Positions 53,181 to 61,998 of a DNA stretch of 64,000 nt are shown piece by piece. The translations under genes were made by a program, and so were the position numbers. Where the stretch lies: positions 6,414,001-6,478,000 of the forward strand of contig NZ_CP133017.1 of assembly GCF_030866765.1 (NCBI RefSeq). Direction: 5' to 3'. Numbering within the stretch: position 1 is the stretch's first letter; the number at the start of each line of letters is the position of its first letter. The notes beneath the pieces are model-generated. The model saw nothing but the letters and a program-made list of their open reading frames with translations, made no database searches and was not told the origin of the DNA. Source of the stretch: Paenibacillus silvisoli. Its GTDB lineage: Bacteria; Bacillota; Bacilli; Paenibacillales; Paenibacillaceae.

Positions 53181-54320
53181 TTGACTAAAGAGCGTGATTT
53201 CGGCGCAGAGCTGGATTGGATAAAGGAGCAGCTGCTGCAGCTGCAAGCGCATGTCATGAAGCAGCATTCCGGCAGCCCGGGCGGCGGCTCAAGCAGCGCA
53301 CCATCGGCGCATTTGAGCGAACAATCGGATGCCAGCGGCGGCACGCTGCATTTCGCCGGATCCTTTCGGCACGGAAGCGGGACGCTGAAGTGGGCGCCGC
53401 AGGAGCGGGCGATCGGCGAGCTGACGAAGCTGGACAGCGAGAAGGGCGCCAAAATCCTATCCGCCCTCGGGCACAAGCAGCGGCTGGATATCCTCCGCGC
53501 GATTATTGAAGAGCCCCAAACTGGCGCCGCGCTCGTCGAACGACTAAACATGGGCACGACCGGCCAGCTGTACCACCATATCAAAGCATTGGCCGGCGCC
53601 GATCTGCTGCATCAAGAGGAGCGGGGCGGCACGTACAGCGTGCCCGCGCATCGCCTCCTCCCTATTCTGCTGCTGCTCACCGCCGCCAAAGACCTGAGCG
53701 AGACGAGCGATTACATGGCCATGAGCGAAGTCCGCGACCGGGCGGGCGACTATCTGGGCAAGCCGGCATCGCAGGGCAAGCACGATCCGCATCTGCTGCT
53801 GTGGGCGGTGCTGGAGAACAGCATTCTGGAGCATGAAGCGGGATTTTGCAGCGAGATCCACCTGTTTCTGCACGGCGGAAGCGCCATAACGATAGCGGAT
53901 AACGGACGCGGCATTCCGACTCGGGCATTGGAGGGCAGCGGCAAAACATGGCTTCATTCCGTCATGACCGACCTCGAGCAGCTCACCGTGCAAAGCGCCG
54001 TCGTCACGGCGCCCGGCAGCGCCAAAGGCATCAATATCGCCGTCGTCAACGCCATGTGCGAGTGGCTGCAGGTCGATATCCGCCGGGAAGGGACGAACTT
54101 CCGGCAGCAATACCGGCACGGCATTCCGCAGCATAAGCTGCTGACGGTCGGCGAAACGAGCGAAACGGGCACAAGCGTCACGCTGGAGCCGGATCGCGAG
54201 CTGTTTGAAGGCAGCTTCGACCCGAAACGGATTCAAGACCGCTGCGAGGAGCTCATGCGCGCGTTTCCGAAGCTGACCATCCGCATCCACAACGAATTCG
54301 GTGAAATTCAAGGTGAATAG
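53181..54320 (+). CDS. ArsR-type winged-helix regulator fused to a degenerate GyrB-like GHKL ATPase domain
   Basis: 379 aa, starting at TTG with GCGAGGTGA. A short coiled coil (9-27) and Ser/Gly linker precede an ArsR-type winged helix (about 82-160, 'KILSALGHKQRLDILRAIIE', 'GQLYHHIKALAGADLLHQEE'). Residues 200-375 align with the GyrB/ParE ATPase domain: 'ENSILEHEAGFCSEI' (N box), 'ITIADNGRGIPT' (adenine Asp240), 'KGINIAVVNAMCEWLQVDIR', 'YRHGIPQ' and 'GETSETGTSVTLEPD'. The general-base Glu of gyrase is Ala209, the Mg-binding Asn is kept (Asn213), and the GLHGVG lid loop is altered (279-285). This suggests ATP binding without hydrolysis. No gyrase transducer or toprim part follows. It is probably a nucleotide-sensing regulator. 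Confidence 0.85.
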   Translation: MTKERDFGAELDWIKEQLLQLQAHVMKQHSGSPGGGSSSAPSAHLSEQSDASGGTLHFAGSFRHGSGTLKWAPQERAIGELTKLDSEKGAKILSALGHKQRLDILRAIIEEPQTGAALVERLNMGTTGQLYHHIKALAGADLLHQEERGGTYSVPAHRLLPILLLLTAAKDLSETSDYMAMSEVRDRAGDYLGKPASQGKHDPHLLLWAVLENSILEHEAGFCSEIHLFLHGGSAITIADNGRGIPTRALEGSGKTWLHSVMTDLEQLTVQSAVVTAPGSAKGINIAVVNAMCEWLQVDIRREGTNFRQQYRHGIPQHKLLTVGETSETGTSVTLEPDRELFEGSFDPKRIQDRCEELMRAFPKLTIRIHNEFGEIQGE

Positions 54321-54342
54321 TTCACCTTAAGTGTGGTACAAT
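54310..54342 (+). promoter_or_regulatory. Operator palindrome and extended -10 promoter upstream of the neopullulanase gene
   Basis: AAGGTGAA-TAG-TTCACCTT (54310-54328) is a perfect 8-bp inverted repeat overlapping the stop of the upstream gene. It covers the -35 position of an extended -10 promoter, TGGTACAAT (54334-54342). Confidence 0.62.
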
Positions 54343-54369
54343 AGACGTAATTAAAAGGCCATGCTACCC

Positions 54370-54413
54370 AAAAGGTACAACCTCGTTAAGCATTACGAGG
54401 TTGTACCTTTTTT
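54370..54413 (+). terminator. Strong hairpin terminator or attenuator before the neopullulanase gene
   Basis: A perfect 17-bp stem (AAAAGGTACAACCTCGT and complement) with 8-nt loop and trailing T-run. It stands between the promoter at 54334-54342 and the gene at 54455. It ends the upstream regulator transcript and may attenuate the next. Confidence 0.85.
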
Positions 54414-54454
54414 GCATTCGGTCCCATCTGACCCTTTAGGAGAGTGACCCTATT

Positions 54455-56212
54455 ATGATGCTCGAAGCGATCTACCACCGCCCGAAGCAAAACTGGTCGT
54501 ACGCCTACGACCGTTCGACCCTTCATCTGCGCATCCGCACCAAGAAGGCCGATATGAACGCCGTTCAAGCCATCGTGGGCGATAAGTATGCCTGGGACAA
54601 CACGAAGCAGACCGTGCCGATGCGGATTTTCGCAACGGATGCCCTGTTCGATTACTGGGAAGTCGCTGTAGAGCCGCCATTCCGCCGGCTTCGCTATGCC
54701 TTCCAGCTGGAGAAGGGCACGAAGAAGCTGTGGCTGACCGAGAGCGGCTTCGTAAATGAGCTGCCCGAAGACTGCCTGTCGTTCTACGACTATCCGTTCA
54801 TCAACCCGATCGACGTCTTCCAGCCGCCGGCCTGGGTCAAGGAAGCGGTCTTCTATCAGATCTTCCCGGAGCGGTTCGCGAACGGCGACCCGTCCCTCGA
54901 TCCCGAGAACGTCGAGCCATGGGGTGGCAAACCAACGCCGAAAAACTTCTTCGGCGGCGATCTGCAAGGCGTTATCGACCATCTGGACTACCTCGCCGAG
55001 CTAGGCGTGAACGCGATCTATTTTACGCCGGTGTTCGAAGCGACGACGAATCATAAATACGATACCGAGGATTATCTCAAAATCGATCCGCATTTCGGTA
55101 CGAACGAGCTGATGAAGCAGCTGGTCGACATCTGCCGCAAGCGCGGCATCCGCGTCCTGCTCGATGCGGTGTTCAACCATGCCGGAGCAACATTCCCGCC
55201 GTTTCTTGACGCCAAGGAGAAAGGAGCGGATTCCAAGTACGCCGGCTGGTTCCACGTGCGCGAATGGCCGCTGCGCGTAGAGGACGGCATCCCGACGTAC
55301 GATACGTTCGCCTTCGAGCCGATCATGCCGAAGCTGAACACCGAGCATCCCGAGGTCAAAGAGTACCTGCTCAAGGTCGCCCGCTACTGGGTGGAGGAAA
55401 TCGGCATCGACGGCTGGCGTCTCGACGTCGCGAACGAGGTCGACCACCACTTCTGGCGCGAATTCCGCAAGACGGTCAAGGACGTGAACCCGGATGCGTA
55501 CATTCTCGGCGAGATTTGGCATGACTCGATGATGTGGCTGGAGGGCGACCAGTTCGACGCCGTCATGAACTATCCGTTCACGAACGCCGTGCTGGACTAC
55601 GCTGCTTACGGCAAGCTGGACGGGCGCAGCTTCGCGAATGCGATCGGCACCCAGCTGGCGAACTACCCGCAGCAAGCTACCGAGGTCGCCTTCAACCTGC
55701 TGGACAGCCACGATACGCCTCGCCTGCTCACGATTTGCGGCGGCGAAGAGCGCCGGATGAAGCTCGCCGCGCTCTTCCAAATGACGTATCCGGGCACGCC
55801 TTGCATTTACTACGGCGACGAGATCGGCATGGCCGGCGCGGGCGATCCCGACTGCCGCCAGTGCATGGTGTGGGACGAGGAGCAGCAAAACGGCGACCTG
55901 CTGAAGTTTTACCAGACGCTGATTGCCCTGCGCAAGCAGCACGCCTCCCTGCGTTCGATGGACATCACGTTCCTTCACGCGGAAGAGAAGGATGCAGCCG
56001 TTGTCTATGAACGCCGCAGCGGCGACAACGCGGATGTGTTCATCATCGCGATGAACGCCGGCACGCGGCCGCGCAACCTCGTCATCCCTGCCGCTAACGG
56101 CGAATGGCAGGACGCGTTCGGCGGCCCCGGCGCGACCACAACAGTGAAGGGCAAACAGCTGTCGATCGCGCTAGGCAGCCTCGGATTCGCCGTGTACAAA
56201 TACGTAGGCTAA
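54455..56212 (+). CDS. Neopullulanase/cyclomaltodextrinase-type GH13 enzyme
   Basis: 585 aa, without a signal peptide, so intracellular. An N-terminal beta-sandwich (about 1-120, CBM34-like, used for dimerisation) precedes the GH13 barrel. Conserved regions are I '[10 protein letters not shown]', II '[11 protein letters not shown]' (nucleophile Asp), III 'ILGEIWHD' (acid/base Glu) and IV '[10 protein letters not shown]'. The '[19 protein letters not shown]' segment and the length match GH13_20 cyclodextrin- and maltodextrin-hydrolysing enzymes. It degrades imported maltodextrins to maltose and glucose. Ribosome binding site AGGAGAGTGA. Confidence 0.93.
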   Translation: MMLEAIYHRPKQNWSYAYDRSTLHLRIRTKKADMNAVQAIVGDKYAWDNTKQTVPMRIFATDALFDYWEVAVEPPFRRLRYAFQLEKGTKKLWLTESGFVNELPEDCLSFYDYPFINPIDVFQPPAWVKEAVFYQIFPERFANGDPSLDPENVEPWGGKPTPKNFFGGDLQGVIDHLDYLAELGVNAIYFTPVFEATTNHKYDTEDYLKIDPHFGTNELMKQLVDICRKRGIRVLLDAVFNHAGATFPPFLDAKEKGADSKYAGWFHVREWPLRVEDGIPTYDTFAFEPIMPKLNTEHPEVKEYLLKVARYWVEEIGIDGWRLDVANEVDHHFWREFRKTVKDVNPDAYILGEIWHDSMMWLEGDQFDAVMNYPFTNAVLDYAAYGKLDGRSFANAIGTQLANYPQQATEVAFNLLDSHDTPRLLTICGGEERRMKLAALFQMTYPGTPCIYYGDEIGMAGAGDPDCRQCMVWDEEQQNGDLLKFYQTLIALRKQHASLRSMDITFLHAEEKDAAVVYERRSGDNADVFIIAMNAGTRPRNLVIPAANGEWQDAFGGPGATTTVKGKQLSIALGSLGFAVYKYVG

Positions 56213-56225
56213 CAAACAAACAAAG

Positions 56226-56280
56226 CAAGAGGCTGATCGGCGGCGCACATCATGTGCACCGTTCCGATCAGCCTCTTTTT
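56226..56280. terminator. Bidirectional terminator between the neopullulanase and ribA genes
   Basis: GAGGCTGATCGG (56229-56240) pairs with CCGATCAGCCTC (56264-56275), and an inner GCACAT/ATGTGC stem extends it. A T-run follows. Confidence 0.9.
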
Positions 56281-56286
56281 CATCCA

Positions 56287-57060
56287 TTATTTAATCGTCA
56301 ATTCCTCGGCAAAATGCCCCGACCGGTTCACCTTCGTCTCCAGGTACTTCCGGTTAAACTCCGAAATATCGCCCCACAACGGCACCCGGTCCTCGACGTT
56401 CATGCCCGACGCTTTGAGCGCCGCCAGCTTCTTCGGATTGTTCGTGATCAGCGTAACCGGCTTGCTCCGCAGATGGGCGAGCACGAGCAACGTTTCCTCG
56501 TAGCTGCGCATGTCGTCCTTGAAGCCCAGCTCCAAATTCGCCTCAACCGTGTCGTACCCTTTCTCCTGCAAAATATAAGCCATCGCTTTGCTGAACAGCC
56601 CGATCCCCCTCCCCTCATGGTTGGCGAGGTAGAACAAGGCGCCCGTGCCATGCGAGGTGATCATCTTCATCGACTGATGCAGCTGATAGCCGCAATCGCA
56701 GCGCTTGCTGCCGAAAATATCGCCCGTATGGCAAATGCTGTGCATCCGGATCAGCGCATCCGGACTGCCCTCGAAGTCGCCGTAGACGAGCGCGCTCGAC
56801 TGCTGCTTCTCCGCCAGGTTCGATTCGGACAGCTGCTCGATGAGGAACTCCGTCCGCTCCTTATTTTTGCAACCGCCTTCGGTGTGCACCAGATCCTTGC
56901 ATGGGAGCCAGCAGTACCACTTGAACGTGTGCGTCTCCCCGTCCAAATTGACCGGAAGCTGAATCGGCCCGACCAGGATCAGCGTGCCGTTCTTGCTCTT
57001 GATCGTGTCGATCCGGTCGTCCAGGATGCCTACGATCTTCTCATCAATCATTCCATTCAC
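56287..57060 (-). CDS. ribA: GTP cyclohydrolase II family protein
   Basis: 257 aa, stand-alone, not the RibBA fusion. GTP cyclohydrolase II opens GTP to start riboflavin synthesis. The zinc site is 'CHTGDIFGSKRCDCGYQL' (C-x10-C-x-C), the catalytic Tyr is in 'AMAYILQEKGYDTVEAN', and 'LITNNPKKLAALKASGMNVE' is conserved. The usual RQEGR is 'NHEGR' and the Arg of 'RAYALQ' is Met, so it is a divergent member. No other rib gene or FMN riboswitch is nearby. It may be a paralogue feeding another pterin- or deazapurine-like pathway; that is speculation. Confidence 0.85.
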   Translation of the reverse strand: MNGMIDEKIVGILDDRIDTIKSKNGTLILVGPIQLPVNLDGETHTFKWYCWLPCKDLVHTEGGCKNKERTEFLIEQLSESNLAEKQQSSALVYGDFEGSPDALIRMHSICHTGDIFGSKRCDCGYQLHQSMKMITSHGTGALFYLANHEGRGIGLFSKAMAYILQEKGYDTVEANLELGFKDDMRSYEETLLVLAHLRSKPVTLITNNPKKLAALKASGMNVEDRVPLWGDISEFNRKYLETKVNRSGHFAEELTIK

Positions 57061-57141
57061 GTCCCTTCCCGCTTCTGACCGTGAGCCTCCTGTTAGTGTT
57101 CATTGCGCGAAGGTGAAATATGCAGCAGCTCAGGCCTGACT

Positions 57142-58956
57142 CTAAGCCGAGACCGAGGCGCCTTCCTCCACATAATACTGCGCCTGCGCGTTGAACATCT
57201 CGGCATACTTCCCGCTTTGATCGCGCATGAGCTCATCATGGCTGCCATACTGGATCAGCCGGCCATCATGGAAGACGGCAATCACGTCGCAGAAGCGGCA
57301 GCTGGACAGCCGGTGAGAGATGTAAACGGCCGTTTTGCCCGAAATGATCTCGTTAAACCGATTGTAAATCTCATATTCCGCGATCGGATCGAGCGCCGCC
57401 GTCGGCTCGTCCAGCACGACGACCGGGGCATCCTTGTACAGCGAACGCGCGAGCGCGATTTTCTGCGTTTCCCCGCCGGAGAACTCAACGCCATCCTCGT
57501 CGAAATATTTATAAACCGCCGTATCGGCGCCTTTCTCCAATTCCCCGACCACGTCGGTCAGCCCGGCTTTATCGATGACCTCCCGCAGCTTATCCGCCTC
57601 GTCGCCCATCGTCATCTGGATGTTCTCCTTCACGCTGAAGGCGAATATCGCAAAGTCCTGAAACACGACGGAGAACAGCTTTGCGTATTCCGCGAGGTCG
57701 ATCGTCCGAATGTCGATCCCATTCAGCAGGATCACGCCTTCGGTCGGGTCATACAGCCGCGTTAGCAGCTTGATGAAAGTCGTCTTGCCGGCACCGTTCA
57801 TGCCGACGACGGACAGCTTTTGCCCGAACGGAATCGTAATCGAGAAGTCCTTCAGAATCATCTCGGAGCTGCCCGGGTACTTGAAGGACACATTCCGAAA
57901 CTCGATGACGAAATCCCGCTCCGCCGGCAGCGCCTGATGGCCCCGCGGCTTCACGTTCGGCAGCTCCGCGAATTGGACGAACTCCGCCAAGTATTTGGCC
58001 TGCTCGCGCAAGCCCATCGTTTCGCCGAACACGTTCTGGATGCTGTCCTTGAGCGTCGAGGCGGCGGCGATAAACATCGTAAAGCTGCCGATCGTGATCG
58101 TGCCCACGAACACCTTCGCCGCGAAATAGCCGTACAGCAGCATTTGCTGCATCACGTTCAGAAGGTTGAACAAGGTGTTGTATTTCACGTTCAGCGACGA
58201 CCACTCGCCGACCATTCGGCGGCCGTATTCAATGCTCTCCCGCTGTCTGCTTAGAACGAGTCCGGACGCATCGTACAGCCGAATGTCTTTGCCGAAGCGG
58301 AAATCCTTCAGGATGCCGCGGAAATAGTCGAATTTGCGGTGATACCCGGACATTCGGCTCCAGAAGCCGTGGTTCGCTTCGGACAGCTTGGCGCCGAAGT
58401 ACATGTTCGCCGCGACGAACAGCAGAATGAGCGCCGTAATCCACCACTCCACGGAAGAGAACACGTAGCCAAGGCCTGCAAGCGTAATGATGCCCGCGAT
58501 AATTTCGACCGTTTTGGAGGTGACCCCGTACATGCCCCACGTCCCCCATTTCATGGACGACGTCGCTTTCTTCGACAGATTGAGCACCTCTGCGTTCTCG
58601 ATATGCTCGTAATCCATCTCCATCGCCTTGTTGATGATGACGAAATCGAGCAGCTTGTTCGTACGCATATTGATAAACTGCAGCAGGTGATTGACGACGG
58701 AGAGCAGGGACGAAATAACCAGATTGATGCCGATGAGCAGCGCCGTGTACATGACCAGCTTCTCGATGCTTTTGCCGCCTAGCAGCTCGTCGATGATATA
58801 TTTCGGAAGAATGATGTTCGGAAAAGGCTGCACCGCCTTCAATGCGATGTTAAGCACCATATAGAGCGGGTACCGTTTGTTGTGGCGCCAAGTGAACCGG
58901 TAAAAATAGCGCAGCGTCTTCACGAGGCCTGCAGTAGCGTTATGATTAGCCAACAT
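57142..58956 (-). CDS. ABC exporter, fused membrane and ATPase domains (second of pair)
   Basis: 604 aa. Six-helix membrane domain (about 25-310) followed by an ATPase domain: Walker A 'VGMNGAGKTTFIKLLTRLYD', signature 'FSGGETQKIALARSLYK', Walker B 'VVVLDEPTAALD' and the switch His in 'VYISHRLSSCRF'. The gene overlaps the preceding exporter gene by 11 bp and the two are alike in size and domain layout, so a heterodimer is expected. The signature starts FSGGE rather than LSGGQ. Substrate is unknown; a peptide, lipid or drug are all possible. No peptidase domain is fused. Confidence 0.9.
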   Translation of the reverse strand: MLANHNATAGLVKTLRYFYRFTWRHNKRYPLYMVLNIALKAVQPFPNIILPKYIIDELLGGKSIEKLVMYTALLIGINLVISSLLSVVNHLLQFINMRTNKLLDFVIINKAMEMDYEHIENAEVLNLSKKATSSMKWGTWGMYGVTSKTVEIIAGIITLAGLGYVFSSVEWWITALILLFVAANMYFGAKLSEANHGFWSRMSGYHRKFDYFRGILKDFRFGKDIRLYDASGLVLSRQRESIEYGRRMVGEWSSLNVKYNTLFNLLNVMQQMLLYGYFAAKVFVGTITIGSFTMFIAAASTLKDSIQNVFGETMGLREQAKYLAEFVQFAELPNVKPRGHQALPAERDFVIEFRNVSFKYPGSSEMILKDFSITIPFGQKLSVVGMNGAGKTTFIKLLTRLYDPTEGVILLNGIDIRTIDLAEYAKLFSVVFQDFAIFAFSVKENIQMTMGDEADKLREVIDKAGLTDVVGELEKGADTAVYKYFDEDGVEFSGGETQKIALARSLYKDAPVVVLDEPTAALDPIAEYEIYNRFNEIISGKTAVYISHRLSSCRFCDVIAVFHDGRLIQYGSHDELMRDQSGKYAEMFNAQAQYYVEEGASVSA

Positions 58957-60784
58957 CCTTCACCTCGCTGCTGCTGTAATAGACGGCCTGCATGTCGAAC
59001 ATCCGCTTGTAGGTGCCGTCTTTGGCGATCAGCTCCTGATGCGTGCCGTACTCTTCGATGCGGCCGTCGTTGAACACCGCGATATTGGTGCAGAACCGCG
59101 TGCTCGAGAGACGGTGGGAGATGTAAATCGCCGTCTTGTCGCCGATCATCCGGTCGAAGCTCTGATACACCTCGTACTCCGCCAAGGCGTCCAGCGCGGA
59201 CGTCGGCTCGTCGAGGACGACGATCGGCGCGTCCTTGTAGAGCGCCCGGGCGAGCGCGATTTTTTGATTTTGGCCGCCGGAAAATTCGATGCCTTCCTCA
59301 TCCAGCACCTTCTGAACGTAGGTGTCGTAGCCTTTCGGCAATCGGGCGATTTTGTCGCCGAGTCCGGCGCCTTGCACCGACCGCTCCACTCTGGCTTCGT
59401 CGAGCTGATCAAGCTCCTTCACCGCGACGTTCTCTTTGACCGAGAACGCGAACATCATGATCTCCTGGAAAACGACCGAGAACATGCGATAGTAGGTTTG
59501 CTTATCGAAGTGGCGGATATCGGTGCCATTGAGCAAAATCCGCCCTTCCGTCGGCTCGTACAGCCTCGTCAAAAGCTTGATGAACGTCGTCTTGCCGGCG
59601 CCGTTCAACCCGATAATCGCCAGCCTTTCCTTCGGCTCAAGGACGATTGAAACGTTTCGAAGCGCGTACTCGTCCCTGCCGCTGTACTTGAACGACACAT
59701 TTTCGAATTCGATCGTGTAGGAAGCGTTCCGGTCTGGCGTCAGCGGCAGCCGCTCCAGTCCGCAGTCGCGGATCGGAAGCTCGAGAAACGCGAGATAATC
59801 GTCGATGCGCCAGTTCTGCTGCAAATACCCGGTGAAGCGCTCAAGCAATTGGCCGAGGTTGGAGGAGAAGGTACGAACCGCAGCCCCGTACATCGCGAAA
59901 TCGGCAATCGACATACCGGAATAGAGCACCTTATAGATGAGCCACGCGTACAAGGCGGCTTCCTGCACGACGATGCCGACGTTGTACACCGCATCGATGA
60001 TGATGTACCGTTTGCGCAGCAGCCAGCTTTTCTCGATGTCAACGCTTACAACGCTCCAAAACTTATCGGACAGCCATTTGCCAAGCCCGAACAACCGGAT
60101 GTCCTTGCCGAACTTGAAGTTTTTCGTGGCCTCCATAATATAGTCGGTTTGCCGGAACACGGTAGACAGCGAGTCCAATATCCCCTTCTCCAAAGCGCGG
60201 TTGCGCATGTTCGCGTAGAAGTTCACGGAAGTGATGACGGCAAGCACAAGAATGACGACCACGTTCAAATTGAAAAGAATGGCCGAGCAGCCGATGACGA
60301 CAAGCGCCCGGTTGAAAATCTCCGTGACGCTGTGCAGCATCCCTTCGACGCCGTTGAAATCATCCTGCACCGCATTGTCCGCCTTCTGGCTGAAATCGAG
60401 CACGCGCGGATTCTCGATGTCCTCTTGGTTCATCCCCATGAACTTCTTGCCGAACAGGCTGACCAGGTGCATGCGGAACACCGAGAACCGCGGCCACAGC
60501 TGGTTGGATGACCACGTGGCTACCGAATGCGCGGCGAACAGGAGCAAGCCCAGCGCGGCAATGATGCCGTACAGCGCTTTCACGTTTTCGCTGGAATCAA
60601 TCGCGTCGAGCACGAGCTTCGGGGTGAGCACCACGACCATCGGCACGACGGCCTCGGCGACCGAAGCGACGGTTAAGAAAAGAACGGCCAGCTTGTCATA
60701 GTGCCATAGTGACTTCATGAGCCATTTCAAATTGCGGATCAGCGTATTTTTTCTGCCGCTCATCGTTGCTGCTTCAATCTCCAC
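58946..60784 (-). CDS. ABC exporter, fused membrane and ATPase domains (first of pair)
   Basis: 612 aa. Same architecture as its partner: a membrane domain (about 25-320) and ATPase domain with Walker A 'IGLNGAGKTTFIKLLTRLYE', signature 'FSGGQNQKIALARALYK', Walker B 'IVVLDEPTSALD' and 'IYISHRLSSTRF'. Both subunits keep the Walker B Glu, so neither site looks dead, unlike many heterodimeric exporters. Its last codons overlap the start of the second gene. Upstream, 90 bp away, are the DUF4097 and DUF2089 genes, probably in the same transcription unit. Confidence 0.9.
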   Translation of the reverse strand: MEIEAATMSGRKNTLIRNLKWLMKSLWHYDKLAVLFLTVASVAEAVVPMVVVLTPKLVLDAIDSSENVKALYGIIAALGLLLFAAHSVATWSSNQLWPRFSVFRMHLVSLFGKKFMGMNQEDIENPRVLDFSQKADNAVQDDFNGVEGMLHSVTEIFNRALVVIGCSAILFNLNVVVILVLAVITSVNFYANMRNRALEKGILDSLSTVFRQTDYIMEATKNFKFGKDIRLFGLGKWLSDKFWSVVSVDIEKSWLLRKRYIIIDAVYNVGIVVQEAALYAWLIYKVLYSGMSIADFAMYGAAVRTFSSNLGQLLERFTGYLQQNWRIDDYLAFLELPIRDCGLERLPLTPDRNASYTIEFENVSFKYSGRDEYALRNVSIVLEPKERLAIIGLNGAGKTTFIKLLTRLYEPTEGRILLNGTDIRHFDKQTYYRMFSVVFQEIMMFAFSVKENVAVKELDQLDEARVERSVQGAGLGDKIARLPKGYDTYVQKVLDEEGIEFSGGQNQKIALARALYKDAPIVVLDEPTSALDALAEYEVYQSFDRMIGDKTAIYISHRLSSTRFCTNIAVFNDGRIEEYGTHQELIAKDGTYKRMFDMQAVYYSSSEVKDVG

Positions 60785-60874
60785 GCATATTCTCCTAACA
60801 TTAGACAGTTGAGGACATTTTAATTCAGCCGCCTGCTAAGAGGCAATATACAATTTGGCTATATCCGTTTTGGG

Positions 60875-61984
60875 CTATTTTCCGTCCGAGACGTGAACCG
60901 ATCCGTTGTGCGAGGATGCTTTAACATGCACCAGCTCCTCTTCGTCTTGACGGAACGCAACCGACAGCGGTTGGCCTTCCGCGTGCATATCGACGTGGCG
61001 TCTGCCGTTCAGACTGCAATATACCGCGCCATGAACGGTGCGAAGCTCGCCGTAAACGCCAGCTATTTCGTCGGGAAGCCGGATCTCGACATTGCCGTTT
61101 TGCGTTTCCGCCTTGACGTCGCTTTCCTCGCTGCCTTCCGGCAGGTGGATGCTAATGTTCCCGTTCTGCGTACGGCAGGACAAGTCCTCGAACCGGCTGT
61201 TTGTATGGATATTGCCGTTCACCGTCGTGCTGTTGATGTCTTCTGCGGACACGTCGTGTAAATGAACGTTGCCGTTCATCGTCTGGCAGTTCAGGTCTTC
61301 GTACTTGCCGCCGCTCGCCGATATTTCGCCGTTCGTCGTGAGGAGCGACGCTTCTTCGGCCGTCATGCCGTTAACCGAGACATTGCCGTTGACGCTTGTC
61401 GCTTTCACCGTTTCGCAGGTCACGCTTTCGAGGGCGAGGTTGCCGTTGGTTGTCGAGAACGCAGACGTTTCCGCATACAGCTGCCCGACGTCGATATTTC
61501 CGTTCTCCGCCTCCAGCCGGAACATTTCATAGGCTTGTCCTTGCGGAGCGGTGATCGTGACTTCGGCTTCGATCTGATGCTTCTCGGCCCCTTCGGTCAG
61601 CAGGCTGAACTTGTAGCGGTCTTCGTCATGGCTTTGCTTGATCGTCTCTTCCAGCCAGCGCTGCAGGTCGAAGCCTCCTCTCGCTCTGCCGCTGGTCGCG
61701 GAAACGTGAATCTGCGTATAATCCCGGTCCCACACGCGGTATGTAATAGAGGCATTGTCTACTTTAAATTCGACGTATTCCGTAGGGAACGCCGGCCATT
61801 TGCTTTCCCAGAACGCTTGTCCATCCTGCATGCCGCTTGTGCTCGGAGCCGCCTCGACTGCCTCAGCCGGCTGCACTGCTTCATCCTCGCTGCGCGTCAG
61901 CGCATCCAGCAGCGCCAAGCCCTGCTCGGCGGTAATTTTCCGTTCCTCGATCATTCTGGCGATCATAATGCGCTCTTCCTGCAT
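60875..61984 (-). CDS. DUF4097 beta-helix repeat protein with SHOCT-like N-terminus (YvlB-like)
   Basis: 369 aa. The N-terminal 35 residues 'MIARMIEERKITAEQGLALL' form a SHOCT-like helical hairpin. An acidic linker is followed by a long run of about 18-residue beta-strand repeats (about 130-360) with recurring 'TxNGNI/V' turns, for example 'AENGNIDVGQLYAE', 'TVNGNIHTNS' and 'TQNGNVEIRLPDE'. This is the DUF4097 family, as in B. subtilis YvlB, often linked to cell-envelope stress operons. No signal peptide is seen. It starts 14 bp after the DUF2089 gene and precedes two ABC exporters. Confidence 0.88.
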   Translation of the reverse strand: MQEERIMIARMIEERKITAEQGLALLDALTRSEDEAVQPAEAVEAAPSTSGMQDGQAFWESKWPAFPTEYVEFKVDNASITYRVWDRDYTQIHVSATSGRARGGFDLQRWLEETIKQSHDEDRYKFSLLTEGAEKHQIEAEVTITAPQGQAYEMFRLEAENGNIDVGQLYAETSAFSTTNGNLALESVTCETVKATSVNGNVSVNGMTAEEASLLTTNGEISASGGKYEDLNCQTMNGNVHLHDVSAEDINSTTVNGNIHTNSRFEDLSCRTQNGNISIHLPEGSEESDVKAETQNGNVEIRLPDEIAGVYGELRTVHGAVYCSLNGRRHVDMHAEGQPLSVAFRQDEEELVHVKASSHNGSVHVSDGK

Positions 61985-61998
61985 GGCTTATCCGCTCC

